Below are positions 25,234 through 34,323 of a stretch of DNA of 64,000 nt, piece by piece. Both the position numbers and the translations under genes were made by a program. Positions within the stretch are counted from its first letter, which is position 1, and each line of letters begins with the position of its first letter. Below the pieces are notes generated by a model. It searched no databases, was not told the DNA's origin, and saw only the letters and a list, made by a program, of their open reading frames with translations. The stretch spans positions 1 through 64,000 of the forward strand of contig SCFO01000006.1 in the NCBI GenBank assembly GCA_004078665.1, written 5' to 3'. Source of the stretch: Halobacillus fulvus. GTDB lineage: Bacteria > Bacillota > Bacilli > Bacillales > Halobacillaceae.

Positions 25234-26127
25234 TTATTTTTTGGCGAAACGAGGGTCTAAAGCGTCCCTCAGTCCATCTCCAAGGAAGTTATAGGCAAGC
25301 ACAACGATCGTGATCGCTACACCTGGAAGCACACCGAGAATCGGGGCTGTCCAAATGTATTGCTGGGAATTCTGTAGCATGTTCCCCCATGTCGGAGTCG
25401 GCGGTTGAATGCCGAGACCGAGGTAGCTGATCGCACTTTCCGTCAGGATCGCCCAAGCAATGGCAAGCGTACCTGATACGATAATGGACGGGAGGATCTG
25501 CGGGATGACATACTTCATAAGAATCCGTTTAGCCGTTGCGCCAGCAGCATTCGCCGCTTCGACGAACTCATATTCCTTCCACCTTAACGTTTCCCCGTAG
25601 ACGACACGGGCGATTTCCACCCACCCTGTCAACGCGATGACAAGAACGACCATGAATGGAGTAGTTCCCAGTACCGTCAGGGCAACCAATACGAAGAAAA
25701 AGTTCGGAATAGCCATCATCGCTTCGGTAATCCTCATCAAAACGGATTCGACGACTTTCCCAAAGAAACCGGCACAGGCCCCAATAATGGTTCCGATAAT
25801 CAAAGAGAACAACATCGCACACAACCCTACGAGTAGCGTGACACGCCCTCCGTGAAGCATACGCGCGAAGACATCCCTTCCTAAATCATCGGTACCGAAC
25901 GGATGCTGCAGGCTCCAGTTAGCTAAAGCACCTGTCCCAGTCAATTCCTCAGGTGAGTATGGCCAAAGGAGGGGACCGATGAAGACGACAGCATGAACAA
26001 GGACTAAAAACCACAAGGAAATGTATGCGACTTTGTTTTGTTTCAATCTGGATAGTAAGACAAACCGCCGACGTCTGCGCGGCTCTTCGGTCTGATTTAC
26101 TTCTTCTTTTACAGAAGCTCCTAACAT
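25234..26127 (-). CDS. Peptide ABC transporter permease (OppC/DppC type)
   Basis: 297 residues. N-terminal cytoplasmic part with an Arg-rich EEPRRRRRF, then TM1 (VAYISLWFLVLVHAVVFIG). The periplasmic-type OppC segment GALANWSLQHPFGTDDLGRDVFARMLHGGR is a family marker, and the EAA loop EFVEAANAAGATAKRILMKY docks onto the ATPases. About six helices. Located in the membrane with the OppB-type partner 11 nt upstream. Confidence 0.92.
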   Translation of the reverse strand: MLGASVKEEVNQTEEPRRRRRFVLLSRLKQNKVAYISLWFLVLVHAVVFIGPLLWPYSPEELTGTGALANWSLQHPFGTDDLGRDVFARMLHGGRVTLLVGLCAMLFSLIIGTIIGACAGFFGKVVESVLMRITEAMMAIPNFFFVLVALTVLGTTPFMVVLVIALTGWVEIARVVYGETLRWKEYEFVEAANAAGATAKRILMKYVIPQILPSIIVSGTLAIAWAILTESAISYLGLGIQPPTPTWGNMLQNSQQYIWTAPILGVLPGVAITIVVLAYNFLGDGLRDALDPRFAKK

Positions 26128-26138
26128 CTGATCCCCTC

Positions 26139-27089
26139 CTATGCCATATTTTTCACACGTGGATCGACCTGAGAATAAATGATATCCACCAGTAAGTTAC
26201 TGACGATAACGACAAGCGTAATGACGACGGTGATGCCCATGATCAAGGGGTAATCCCGTCCGTTCGCCGCTTCGATGATCAATGTTCCGATGCCCGTCCA
26301 TCCAAAGATGGCCTCCGTAATCACGGCTCCGCTCAATAGTCTTGGAATGAGGACGCCGATGATACTGATGATCGGAATCAATGCATTACGTAAAGAGTGC
26401 ACATACAGAACAATGAATTCTTTCGCCCCTTTGGAGCGGGCAGTCCTGATGTAATTCTGGGAGAGCACCTCGAGCATCGATGATCTCGTAAAGCGGACGA
26501 TGTTCGGGAGCACGGTCGTCGAAAGGATGAGGACAGGCATCGCCAAGTGGCTTGCCCAGCCAGCAAAGTCGAAGTCGGCTCCTCGAGGCCCGACTCCAGA
26601 TGAAGGGAGCCAGCCCAATTCAACGGAAAAGAGCAGGATCAGCATCAAACCTAGCCAGAACGACGGAACGGAAAGCCCGATGACACTCGAGAAGTTGATG
26701 ACATGATCCGCGGCTTTGCCTCGTTTCAAAGCTGAAATGACCCCAAGAATGATTCCGGCGATCACCGAAAAAATAATTGTGAAAACCGTCAACTCGATTG
26801 TGTAAGGAAGGCGGTCTGCGATCCGATCGACTACCGCTTCGCTTGAGTTGAACGATGTGCCAAGGTCGCCTTGGACAGCATTCCCCACCCATTGCACATA
26901 GCGTACGAGGACGGGCTCATCTAATCCTAGACGCTCGACTATAGCCTGGCGTTCCTCCGGGGAAGCATCCATCCGCATGACTCCCGTCGGTCCACCCGGA
27001 GCCAGATTGATCAGGAAGAAGGTGATCACCGTGACAATGAACATAAGAATGATACTTTGCCCGAAGCGGTTGAGTATAAATCGGAACAC
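26139..27089 (-). CDS. Peptide ABC transporter permease (OppB/DppB type)
   Basis: About 316 residues. MFRFILNRFGQSIILMFIVT is the standard OppB/DppB start. FLINLAPGGPTGVM follows, and the EAA loop is NYIRTARSKGAKEFIVLYVHSL. GTG 27089 is chosen: AGGAGG sits 8 nt upstream, whereas the in-frame ATG at 27095 is only 2 nt away. Six helices. Partner of the OppC-type permease. Confidence 0.9.
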   Translation of the reverse strand: MFRFILNRFGQSIILMFIVTVITFFLINLAPGGPTGVMRMDASPEERQAIVERLGLDEPVLVRYVQWVGNAVQGDLGTSFNSSEAVVDRIADRLPYTIELTVFTIIFSVIAGIILGVISALKRGKAADHVINFSSVIGLSVPSFWLGLMLILLFSVELGWLPSSGVGPRGADFDFAGWASHLAMPVLILSTTVLPNIVRFTRSSMLEVLSQNYIRTARSKGAKEFIVLYVHSLRNALIPIISIIGVLIPRLLSGAVITEAIFGWTGIGTLIIEAANGRDYPLIMGITVVITLVVIVSNLLVDIIYSQVDPRVKNMA

Positions 27090-27117
27090 ACACATTCCCT
27101 CCTTTTTTATAGAAGAA

Positions 27118-27137
27118 AAGTGCTTAGGCAAGCACTT
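27118..27137 (-). terminator. Attenuator-like hairpin between binding-protein and permease genes
   Basis: Perfect AAGTGCTT / AAGCACTT stem with a 4-nt loop, followed on the minus strand by TTCTTCT. It sits between the binding-protein stop and the permease ribosome site, where ABC operons often carry a leaky terminator or mRNA-stabilising hairpin to raise binding-protein levels. Confidence 0.55.
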
Positions 27138-27149
27138 CTCTTCCGGGTG

Positions 27150-28781
27150 TTAGTTTTCCATATACCATTCCTGGATGTAGTGGAGAGTGTCTCCGAATGC
27201 CAGTTCAGGTACACCGCTGATGTTCGAACGCTTCACCTGGACTTCCTGCGGGTACCACAGGAACATATACGGAAGCTCTTCTGCCATCAATTTTTGGGCT
27301 TCGTCATAAATCTCTTTACGTTCTTCTACGTCACTCGTTTCCGCTCCGGCATCCAAGAGACGGTCCATCTCTTCGCTGCGGTAAGCTGGGATGTTGTTCC
27401 CCTGATCGGCGAAGTCTGAATGCATGTACGCCTTCAAATCCGGATCAGGCGGATAACGCCACCAGTTCAGGGTCATCGCATAGTCACGCTGAATGACGAC
27501 TTTGTCGATCATCGTATTCCAGTCCATCGTGTTCAACTGGACATCGATCCCGACATCGATCAAGTATTGCTGGACAAGCTGGGCAATGGCTTCAAGGTCA
27601 CCTTGAATTCCGATATCGAATACGATTTCAAAATTCTCCCCGTCTTTATCGACGAATCCGTCCCCATCAGTATCTTCCCATCCTGCTTCGGCAAGCAATG
27701 TCTTGGCCTGCTCAGGATCGAACTCATACTGTTTGACATCATCCGTATAGTACTCGGAAAGGGCAGGCGTAATGCCGGCATTCGCAATCGTTCCGTATCC
27801 TTGCAAGACCGTATCGATGATGTTCTGGCGATCAAGCGCATATTCCATCGCCTGGCGGACCTTCACATCTTGGAAACGCTCCTGCTGCTGGTTGACAATC
27901 AGCCAGAAAAAGCGGTTCGTATCGCGTCCGTTCACGTCGACACCCTCAGCGCTTTCAATCCGCTCGACCGCTGATGTATCATCCAATGCGAAAATGGACA
28001 ATTCACCGCTCAATAGCTGGGCGACGTGCGTATTGGCATCTGGCAAAATCTTATACTCCACTTCATCAAGCTTCGCCGTGTCTCCGAAATAATCGTCATA
28101 TCGCTCGAGGACAACACTTTGACCGGATGTGTAAGACTTCACCTTGAAAGGTCCAGTCCCGACCGGATTTTCCTTGTTGAAGCTCGTCAAGTTCCACGGA
28201 TCCTCGCCTTGGAAAATGTGTTCAGGGATAATCTCCGTATTGAAGCTCAAGTAAGCAGGCAATGCCGCAACAGGGCTGCTCAAATTGAACTGGACGGTAT
28301 GCTCATCGACGACTTCCACATTTTCAACCTGTCCGAAGTAGGAGGCACTATTCGCCCCAAGCTCTTCGTTCAGAGTGATTTCATTAAAAGTGAACGCGAC
28401 ATCATCCGCTGTAAAGGCTTCCCCATCATGCCACGTCACATCATCGCGAAGGTTGAATGTCCATGTCAGGCCGTCTTCGGATGTTTCCCAGGATTCAGCA
28501 AGATCTGGGGACGGAATCAAATCTTTCCCTGGCTTCGTCAGCCCGTCAAAAATGACACGGTTGATGACATTAGACTCTGCATAGGCATTCGGGTGCCACG
28601 GGTTGAAGGTCGGGTCAGCCACAATCGGAATCGACACACTTCCGCCTGTCGCAGCTTCTCCCGAAGAAGAGTCCGAACCGCTTTCCGCACCATCCGCCTC
28701 TTCATCTCCTCCATAGGAACAAGCGGCAAGAAACAACGCTATAAACGTCACGGTAAGTAAAAGCCACCATTTTTTTATCAT
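27150..28781 (-). CDS. Peptide-binding lipoprotein (SBP_bac_5 family)
   Basis: 543 residues. Signal peptide MIKKWWLLLTVTFIALFLAAC with lipobox at Cys21, then a Gly/Ser/Glu-rich linker. The family signature is present: AESWETSEDGLTWTFNLRDDVTWHDGEAF around residues 95-125, and NPVGTGPFKVKSY near 205. Captures oligopeptides outside the membrane for the permeases. It is placed in mid-operon, between the dipeptidase and permease genes. Confidence 0.93.
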   Translation of the reverse strand: MIKKWWLLLTVTFIALFLAACSYGGDEEADGAESGSDSSSGEAATGGSVSIPIVADPTFNPWHPNAYAESNVINRVIFDGLTKPGKDLIPSPDLAESWETSEDGLTWTFNLRDDVTWHDGEAFTADDVAFTFNEITLNEELGANSASYFGQVENVEVVDEHTVQFNLSSPVAALPAYLSFNTEIIPEHIFQGEDPWNLTSFNKENPVGTGPFKVKSYTSGQSVVLERYDDYFGDTAKLDEVEYKILPDANTHVAQLLSGELSIFALDDTSAVERIESAEGVDVNGRDTNRFFWLIVNQQQERFQDVKVRQAMEYALDRQNIIDTVLQGYGTIANAGITPALSEYYTDDVKQYEFDPEQAKTLLAEAGWEDTDGDGFVDKDGENFEIVFDIGIQGDLEAIAQLVQQYLIDVGIDVQLNTMDWNTMIDKVVIQRDYAMTLNWWRYPPDPDLKAYMHSDFADQGNNIPAYRSEEMDRLLDAGAETSDVEERKEIYDEAQKLMAEELPYMFLWYPQEVQVKRSNISGVPELAFGDTLHYIQEWYMEN

Positions 28782-28801
28782 TCTTTATCGTTCCTCTCCT
28801 C

Positions 28802-30022
28802 TTATTTCGCCCACGTTTCTTTAAGGACGCGTAAAATGTTTCCACCTGTCACCTTCTGGATATCCTCACGGCTATAGCCTTTTGCAACAAGCCAGCGGAC
28901 GATATTCGGAAAACACTCGGCAGGGTTCTCGAGACCTTTTACATATTCGACGCGTTCCATAGAGGATTTTTGGGCACTCTTAATGGACAGTTGGCCAGAG
29001 AGCGTATCGTGAAGACCGACGTGATCGCCAAACAATGTATCCGGCCCGAAAGCCACATGATCGATGCCTACAAGGTTTACTGTGTATTCGAAATGTTCCA
29101 TGAACGAATCAATATTATGGTATGGATGGCTTTCTGAAATCGTAGAGTGAGGAGCCGCTTCGATGCCGATCACCCCGCCTTTTTCAGCACATGCTTTGAT
29201 GACACTGTCCGGCTTCATACGTTTCGTGTCCCATACTCCACGAGCCCCGGCGTGGTTGATTGTGACCGGCTTTGTACTCGTTTCGATTGTATCAAGCGCC
29301 GTCTGATCGCCCGCATGCGAGACGTCCACCGTAATGCCAAGCTTGTTCATCCGCTCGACGGCCTGTTTACCGAAAACAGACAGCCCCGCATCATTCGGTT
29401 CACGAAGTCCTGAACCGAGCATATTCGATTCAGAGTAGCAGACACCCATCGTTCGGATTCCGAATCCGTATAGGACATCAAGCCTGTCCAGTTCATTTTC
29501 AATCATAGAGGCAGACTCTAAAGCTCCGACAAAAGCGATTTTCCCTTCTTGCTTAGCACGTGCCAGGTCCTCAATCCGTTCAGCTTTGATCACCATATCC
29601 TGATGGGCGATGTCACTGAAGCGGATGCCGAGGTCATGAATCACATCCGACCATTTCCAACCGGCGTTTGACGTGATCATAGCCGTCCCGTCCATAAAAT
29701 TCTCAAAAATGACATCAAGCCCGGATTGACTCAACGCCTCAAAAGCCGTGAAGTCGCGTCCTTGGCGGCGGAATTCATAAAACTCTTGAAGATCTTGAGG
29801 AGCGATGAATGTATGCTCATGCATGGAAATGATCAGATCCTCTTCAAGAATCGACTGAACATAAGCCTCCTGATCATCCGATACTGGATACGTGTAGGCG
29901 GGAACTCGCCCTACTTCTTTCGCCAACTCATAGACTTTAAAATCTTTTCCTGCCTCCAAGTATTGGAACGATTTATAGCCGTCATAAACCTTTTTATTTC
30001 CCTGCTTGATTACTTCCGTCAC
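28802..30022 (-). CDS. Membrane dipeptidase (peptidase M19)
   Basis: About 406 residues. DVSHAGDQTALD and TINHAGARGVWDTKRM carry the metal-binding His residues of the renal-dipeptidase family, and GIDHVAFGPDTLFGDHVG is the C-terminal barrel motif. The first metal motif reads MHEHTF (HxH) instead of the HxD of classical M19 enzymes. No signal peptide despite the family name, so cytoplasmic. GTG 30022 has GAAAGGGG 7 nt upstream; the ATG at 30028 abuts the site. Cleaves dipeptides delivered by the adjacent transporter. Confidence 0.85.
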   Translation of the reverse strand: MTEVIKQGNKKVYDGYKSFQYLEAGKDFKVYELAKEVGRVPAYTYPVSDDQEAYVQSILEEDLIISMHEHTFIAPQDLQEFYEFRRQGRDFTAFEALSQSGLDVIFENFMDGTAMITSNAGWKWSDVIHDLGIRFSDIAHQDMVIKAERIEDLARAKQEGKIAFVGALESASMIENELDRLDVLYGFGIRTMGVCYSESNMLGSGLREPNDAGLSVFGKQAVERMNKLGITVDVSHAGDQTALDTIETSTKPVTINHAGARGVWDTKRMKPDSVIKACAEKGGVIGIEAAPHSTISESHPYHNIDSFMEHFEYTVNLVGIDHVAFGPDTLFGDHVGLHDTLSGQLSIKSAQKSSMERVEYVKGLENPAECFPNIVRWLVAKGYSREDIQKVTGGNILRVLKETWAK

Positions 30023-30050
30023 TTTCATTCCCCTTTCTAAATTAAATCGC

Positions 30051-31121
30051 TTATGCCATAATAAGGTTATTCATTTTTTTGTCAGCGTCGTTTCCTCGTT
30101 GAGCGATTGCATCTCTCAACGTCTCCCCTTTTTCCAAAGGGTAGTGGCAGGCTGTGAAATGGCCGTTTCGCGTTTCCTGCCATTGCGGAACTTCCTGACT
30201 GCATCGTTCAGTTGCAAGCGGACACCTCGTCCGGAAATTGCAGCCAGAAGGTGGGGATGCTGGTGATGGCACCTCACCTTTTAACACGATGCGTTCTTTT
30301 CTTGCTTCCGGATCCGCTTCCGGAACCGTTGACAGCAAAGCTGCCGTATATGGGTGTGCCGGTTCGTTGAATATCGAATCCGTATCCGATAGTTCCACAA
30401 GTTTTCCTAGATACATCACGCCGACCCTGTCCGAAATATGCCGGACAACGTTCAATCCGTGCGCGATGAACAACATCGTCAATCCCATTTCCTTTTTCAG
30501 CTGGATCAGCAGGTTGATGACCTGCGACTGTACCGATACGTCAAGCGCAGATACCGGTTCATCCGCTACGATGAATTCAGGCTGCAAAGCAAGTGCCCTT
30601 GCAATCCCGACCCGTTGGCGTTGTCCGCCGGAAAATTCGTGCGGATAGCTGTGATAGCGGTTCGCATCCAGTCCGACAAGCTCAAGGAGCTCCTTCACTT
30701 TCGTCTCTTTTTCCGCTCCCTTCGCAAGACCATGAATTTCATACATCTCTCCAATGATCTGTCCGATTGTGAAACGTGGATTCAATGAACCGAACGGATC
30801 CTGATAGATGATTTGCATATCCTTCCGAAGAGACCGCATCTGTTTTTTACTGTAATCAAGGATATTCTCCTGCCCATAGACCACTTCTCCCGCTGTCGGG
30901 TCTTGAAGCCTTAGGATATTCCGTCCGAGCGTCGATTTTCCGCATCCAGACTCGCCCACAAGCCCTAATGTCTCCCCTCTGTATATTTCAAAAGAAACAT
31001 CGTCGACTGCCTTCAAGATCTGCTTTTTCCTGCCTAAAGCCCCACCTCCTTTAATCTCAAAATATTTCTTCAGATTTTTGATTTCGAGCAACGGTCCAAC
31101 ATCTGGTTTATTTGACTTCAA
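30051..31121 (-). CDS. Peptide ABC transporter ATPase (OppF type)
   Basis: 356 residues. Walker A GLVGESGCGKSTLGRN, signature SGGQRQRVGIARALAL, Walker B FIVADEPVSALDV, H-loop FIAHGLN. The C-terminal oligopeptide extension contains GCNFRTRCPLATERCSQEVPQW, the Cys-rich motif of OppF/DppF that can bind an Fe-S cluster. TTG start after GGAGG; it overlaps the OppD gene by 14 nt. The H-loop is followed by GLN rather than the usual DLN. Confidence 0.92.
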   Translation of the reverse strand: MKSNKPDVGPLLEIKNLKKYFEIKGGGALGRKKQILKAVDDVSFEIYRGETLGLVGESGCGKSTLGRNILRLQDPTAGEVVYGQENILDYSKKQMRSLRKDMQIIYQDPFGSLNPRFTIGQIIGEMYEIHGLAKGAEKETKVKELLELVGLDANRYHSYPHEFSGGQRQRVGIARALALQPEFIVADEPVSALDVSVQSQVINLLIQLKKEMGLTMLFIAHGLNVVRHISDRVGVMYLGKLVELSDTDSIFNEPAHPYTAALLSTVPEADPEARKERIVLKGEVPSPASPPSGCNFRTRCPLATERCSQEVPQWQETRNGHFTACHYPLEKGETLRDAIAQRGNDADKKMNNLIMA

Positions 31122-32124
31122 TGGAATCCTCCTTTCTGGAAAAATGATGCTCCTCGGATTTCAAAAATTCTTCTACATGCCAGCAGGCCACCTGCCGACC
31201 TCGCTTGCTTTCGAGTGGCGGATTCTCCTCATGACACTTTTTCGTGGCAAACTCACATCTCGGCGCGAACCGGCACCCTTCCGGCATCTGATCAAGGCCT
31301 GGAATCGTACCTTCAATGGTAGGCAAAAGCTCTCCCCTTTCCCCGCTCATCTTCGGGACAGACTCCAAAAGCCCTTTCGTATAAGGATGATGCGGCTGTT
31401 CGAACAACTCCTTCGACTCAGCGATTTCCATGATTTTTCCGGCATACATGATGATGATCCGGTGAGATAACTCAGCCGCCACCCCGATATCATGCGTGAC
31501 GAGCATGATCGACATCTCTTCCTCTTCTCGAAGCTTCCTAAGCAGGTCGAGTATCTGAGCTTCGATGGTAACATCCAATGCAGTCGTCGGCTCATCCGCA
31601 ATGAGCAGCTTCGGTTCTGAAGCGAGCGCGATCGCAATCATCACCCGTTGCCTCATTCCGCCCGACAGTTCATGAGGGTATTGCTTAAGCCTCGTCTTCG
31701 GTTCCGATAATCCGACCATCTCGAGCAATTCCTGCGCCCTGTCCATCGCCTGTTTTTTATTGAGAGGCTGATGGTAACGAATCGCTTCTACGATCTGTTT
31801 CCCGACGGTGAAGACCGGATTCAAGGCGGTCAGCGGCTCCTGGAAGATCATCGAGATTTCGGCTCCTCTGATTTTTCTCATCTCTTCATTGCTTTTGGTT
31901 GTCAACTCTTCCCCCATGTATTCAATCGATCCACTGATGATTTCCCCGTTCTCGAATTCCACCAGCCTCATTACAGACATCGAGGTGACACTTTTGCCAC
32001 TCCCTGATTCCCCTACGATGCAGACGGTTTCGCCCTTTTTGATATCAAAAGAAACCCCATCCACTGCCCGAACGAACCCTTCTTTCCCGCGGTATCCCGT
32101 CACAAGGTTCTCAACCTTTAACAT
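31108..32124 (-). CDS. Peptide ABC transporter ATPase (OppD type)
   Basis: About 338 residues. Walker A CIVGESGSGKSVTSM, signature LSGGMRQRVMIAIALA, Walker B LIADEPTTALDVT, H-loop VTHDIGVAAE. The C-terminal motif MPEGCRFAPRCEFATKKCHEENP is the OppD/DppD Cys-rich extension. Start 32124 (MLKVENLVTGY) has AAAGGAGGG; the open frame to 32184 runs into the IclR gene end. Pairs with the OppF-type subunit. Confidence 0.92.
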   Translation of the reverse strand: MLKVENLVTGYRGKEGFVRAVDGVSFDIKKGETVCIVGESGSGKSVTSMSVMRLVEFENGEIISGSIEYMGEELTTKSNEEMRKIRGAEISMIFQEPLTALNPVFTVGKQIVEAIRYHQPLNKKQAMDRAQELLEMVGLSEPKTRLKQYPHELSGGMRQRVMIAIALASEPKLLIADEPTTALDVTIEAQILDLLRKLREEEEMSIMLVTHDIGVAAELSHRIIIMYAGKIMEIAESKELFEQPHHPYTKGLLESVPKMSGERGELLPTIEGTIPGLDQMPEGCRFAPRCEFATKKCHEENPPLESKRGRQVACWHVEEFLKSEEHHFSRKEDSIEVK

Positions 32125-32138
32125 CCATGACCCTCCTT

Positions 32139-32927
32139 TTAATGAAGACTGTGAAGCAAAAAGTTGCGTCTCGTCGGAAAACATACCTTACTGAGGACAG
32201 AATCGAGCTCTGACCTGTGACGCTCGAGATCAGGCAGGATTTCCTTCGCGACTTCCTCTGTCAGGCGATAGCTTGGCCCGGCGATCGACAAAGATCCGAG
32301 CACCTTGTGGCCGTAGTCGAACAACGGAATGGACACAGCAGCGACATCACTGATCGTCTCCCCCGCAGAGTACGCCCAGTTGTTCCGTTCAATTTCATCA
32401 AGCCTCCTCAGAGTCTCCTCCTCAGAAGGTATGAGTTGCGGATGTTGCAGAGCCCCCTCCCTCACGATCCTCCGCTGCACATCTTTCGGTAAATGGCAGA
32501 GAATCACCTTATGCGAAGCCCCTACATATAGAGGCGATCTGCGTCCTACCGAACCTGCGAACCGGACCTGCTGACTGCTCTCCACAATTTTCGAAAACAC
32601 ACCCTCTTCATTATCAAGCAGCGTCATGACCACGCTCTCCCCCGTTTCAGAGGCAATTTTATGCATGATTGGGTGGATGATCTCGGATATCTGGAAATGC
32701 TGCTCCACCACATTACTAAGCTCCAGCAATTTAATTCCGAGCTCATATTTCTGTGTCTCCGGATTGCGAAAGACATACCCTTTCTCTTCAAGCGTCGTCA
32801 GCATCCTGTGCACTATCGTATGACTCATCTCAAGCTTCCGCGATAATTCGCGAAGCCCCCATTTCGGCTGCTCCAACGTAAACTGATCGAGTACCTGGAG
32901 GGCTTTTTCGACTGTCTTGGAACTCAT
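32139..32927 (-). CDS. IclR-family transcriptional regulator
   Basis: 262 residues. N-terminal winged helix (KALQVLDQFTLEQPKWGLRE, then MSHTIVHRMLTTLEEKGYV) and a C-terminal effector domain with SVGRRSPLYVGASHKVILCHLP and NWAYSAGETISDVAAVSIPL. First gene of the peptide operon, 14 nt before oppD, so it regulates its own operon, probably through the inverted repeat at 32949-32967. Effector likely a peptide or amino-acid product. Confidence 0.9.
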   Translation of the reverse strand: MSSKTVEKALQVLDQFTLEQPKWGLRELSRKLEMSHTIVHRMLTTLEEKGYVFRNPETQKYELGIKLLELSNVVEQHFQISEIIHPIMHKIASETGESVVMTLLDNEEGVFSKIVESSQQVRFAGSVGRRSPLYVGASHKVILCHLPKDVQRRIVREGALQHPQLIPSEEETLRRLDEIERNNWAYSAGETISDVAAVSIPLFDYGHKVLGSLSIAGPSYRLTEEVAKEILPDLERHRSELDSVLSKVCFPTRRNFLLHSLH

Positions 32928-32948
32928 TGCCCTTCACCACCTTCTAAG

Positions 32949-33022
32949 TGGTTCGATAATAGAACCAATATTCTGAATTTTGTGATTACTGATTATATTA
33001 GCATAAATTCATAAATATGCAA
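32949..33022 (-). promoter_or_regulatory. Peptide operon promoter and IclR-type operator
   Basis: On the minus strand, TTGCAT (33022-33017) and an overlapping TAATAT/TATAAT -10 (32992-33000) form a promoter. Downstream, TGGTTC-N7-GAACCA (32949-32967) is a perfect inverted repeat 22 nt before the IclR start, the position of a self-repression operator. The rest of the 390-nt spacer holds only a terminator and two dispersed repeats. Confidence 0.65.
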
Positions 33023-33121
33023 CAAGGGGAATTGCATCATTCGACAGATAAAAGTGCTCTTTCATTTGGGAAACCTTACTCTAATAAAAGGTGAAATTTT
33101 TTCAAAAAGATTCGAAACACG

Positions 33122-33155
33122 AAAAAAACCAGAGCGATGAATGCTCTGGCTTTTT
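33122..33155. terminator. Bidirectional terminator
   Basis: CCAGAGC / GCTCTGG with a 7-nt loop, flanked by A7 on the left and CTTTTT on the right. It terminates the HNH restriction gene on the minus strand. Confidence 0.85.
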
Positions 33156-33194
33156 GGGTTTGAGGTGGGGGATGGGACTGGCTGCGGGGTGAGT

Positions 33195-33224
33195 GGGACA
33201 GTTGGGGACGGTTCTGCTTGTCCC
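33195..33224 (+). repeat. Dispersed GGGACAG-type repeat
   Basis: Consensus-like copy (GCTTGTCCC right arm) between the terminator and the HNH gene. A second copy follows 41 nt later. Confidence 0.85.
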
Positions 33225-33265
33225 AGATTGAATGGTGGGCGTTCGGGCTGCTTGCCAGGCTCAGC

Positions 33266-33295
33266 GGGACAGTTGGGGACGGTTCTCCCTGTCCC
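33266..33295 (+). repeat. Dispersed GGGACAG-type repeat
   Basis: Consensus copy 23 nt from the HNH gene stop. It is the last copy before a 19.5-kb stretch without any. Confidence 0.85.
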
Positions 33296-33317
33296 GCTGT
33301 TTGGGTAACCACCTAAA

Positions 33318-34199
33318 TTAAAATTGGCTACAAGCTACCCCCTTATAAACCTCACGCACATGCCAATTCATGAACTTCTCATCAGGTAAATAAATAAGCG
33401 AAGACGGCTTCCGTACAAACTTTTGATGATAATCGGTCACCAATTCCTTATAGGGACCCATACCCGAAGCCAGTCCGCTCACCTCAATCATTCGATCTGC
33501 CTTCACTGTAAAAATCCCCTTATCAAACAGCTTGTGATGCAAGGAGCAAAGCGCCAATCCGTTCTCTTCCGTATCAGGACCACTCGCTTGGTGCCACTTG
33601 ATGTGCGCCGCTTCTACCCCAACAATCGCGTCATTGATTTTCGCCTGAAACCCACACACCGCACAGCGCTCGTTATAAGCCGATAACACCTTTTTCCGAA
33701 ACTCTGGATCACGCTTTTTGTATCTGCGGAAGGCATAAACGTTTAACCCCACTGCTTGAAGCAGCTCGCTGTGATATGTATCTGGAAAATGGTTGTCAAG
33801 AACCATGTGAGCAGCCTCCATGATTAGAGATGGATCTTCAATGAAGAGGGATGCCACCTCGTCCGTAAATCCACCCTGAACATTCTGCTCCAGAAGCATC
33901 TTGCGGCTGAAAGATTTTCGGTGATCGATGTCAGGCGTGACAAACCAAACCCCGTCATTCTTAAGTCTGACAAAAGGGTCCACAGTGTTGTGTGCACTTT
34001 TCGAAGGCCGCCCATATTCTATTAGAAGTTGCTTAAGGTGGGGATGGGTTTCTTCAAATGATAGAGTTCTTTGGTCGTCGTTTTGCTGGAATTTCCCTAA
34101 GGCATAGAGAAGAAGTAATGGCTTGTTTGGAGCCCGGACATCGTTACGTTTTTCTACTCGTATATTGTTGATTTTTGTTAATAACTCGTACTTATCGAT
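33318..34199 (-). CDS. HNH restriction endonuclease, probably phosphorothioate-dependent (type IV); ATC start
   Basis: 293 residues in the full reading. N-terminal part (about 1-75) has TKINNIRVEKRNDVRAPNKP then LLLLYALGKFQ. A middle sulfur-binding-like domain carries HFPDTYHSELLQAVGL (about 160), and the C-terminal HNH has CAVCG, VGVEAAHIKWHQASGPD and NGLALCSLHHKLFDKGIF. These match ScoMcrA-like enzymes that cut DNA with phosphorothioate links. The first GTG (33983) would delete the whole N-terminal domain. ATC at 34197-34199 lies 7 nt after GGAGGTG and just after an in-frame TGA; no ATG, GTG or TTG intervenes. No dnd genes are present. Confidence 0.78.
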   Translation of the reverse strand: MDKYELLTKINNIRVEKRNDVRAPNKPLLLLYALGKFQQNDDQRTLSFEETHPHLKQLLIEYGRPSKSAHNTVDPFVRLKNDGVWFVTPDIDHRKSFSRKMLLEQNVQGGFTDEVASLFIEDPSLIMEAAHMVLDNHFPDTYHSELLQAVGLNVYAFRRYKKRDPEFRKKVLSAYNERCAVCGFQAKINDAIVGVEAAHIKWHQASGPDTEENGLALCSLHHKLFDKGIFTVKADRMIEVSGLASGMGPYKELVTDYHQKFVRKPSSLIYLPDEKFMNWHVREVYKGVACSQF

Positions 34200-34323
34200 A
34201 AGGCGTCACCTCCGATATAAACGTTATGAATCTATCTAAATGATACCATAGACTCAATATTTGAATAAATTCGCACGATAGTATAGGTAGATTCCAAAAT
34301 AAAAGGAAAAATAGGAGGTACAT

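Noticed and set aside
28026-28760. Plus-strand frame of 244 codons opposite the peptide-binding protein gene
   Set aside because: Antisense shadow without SD or recognisable motif.
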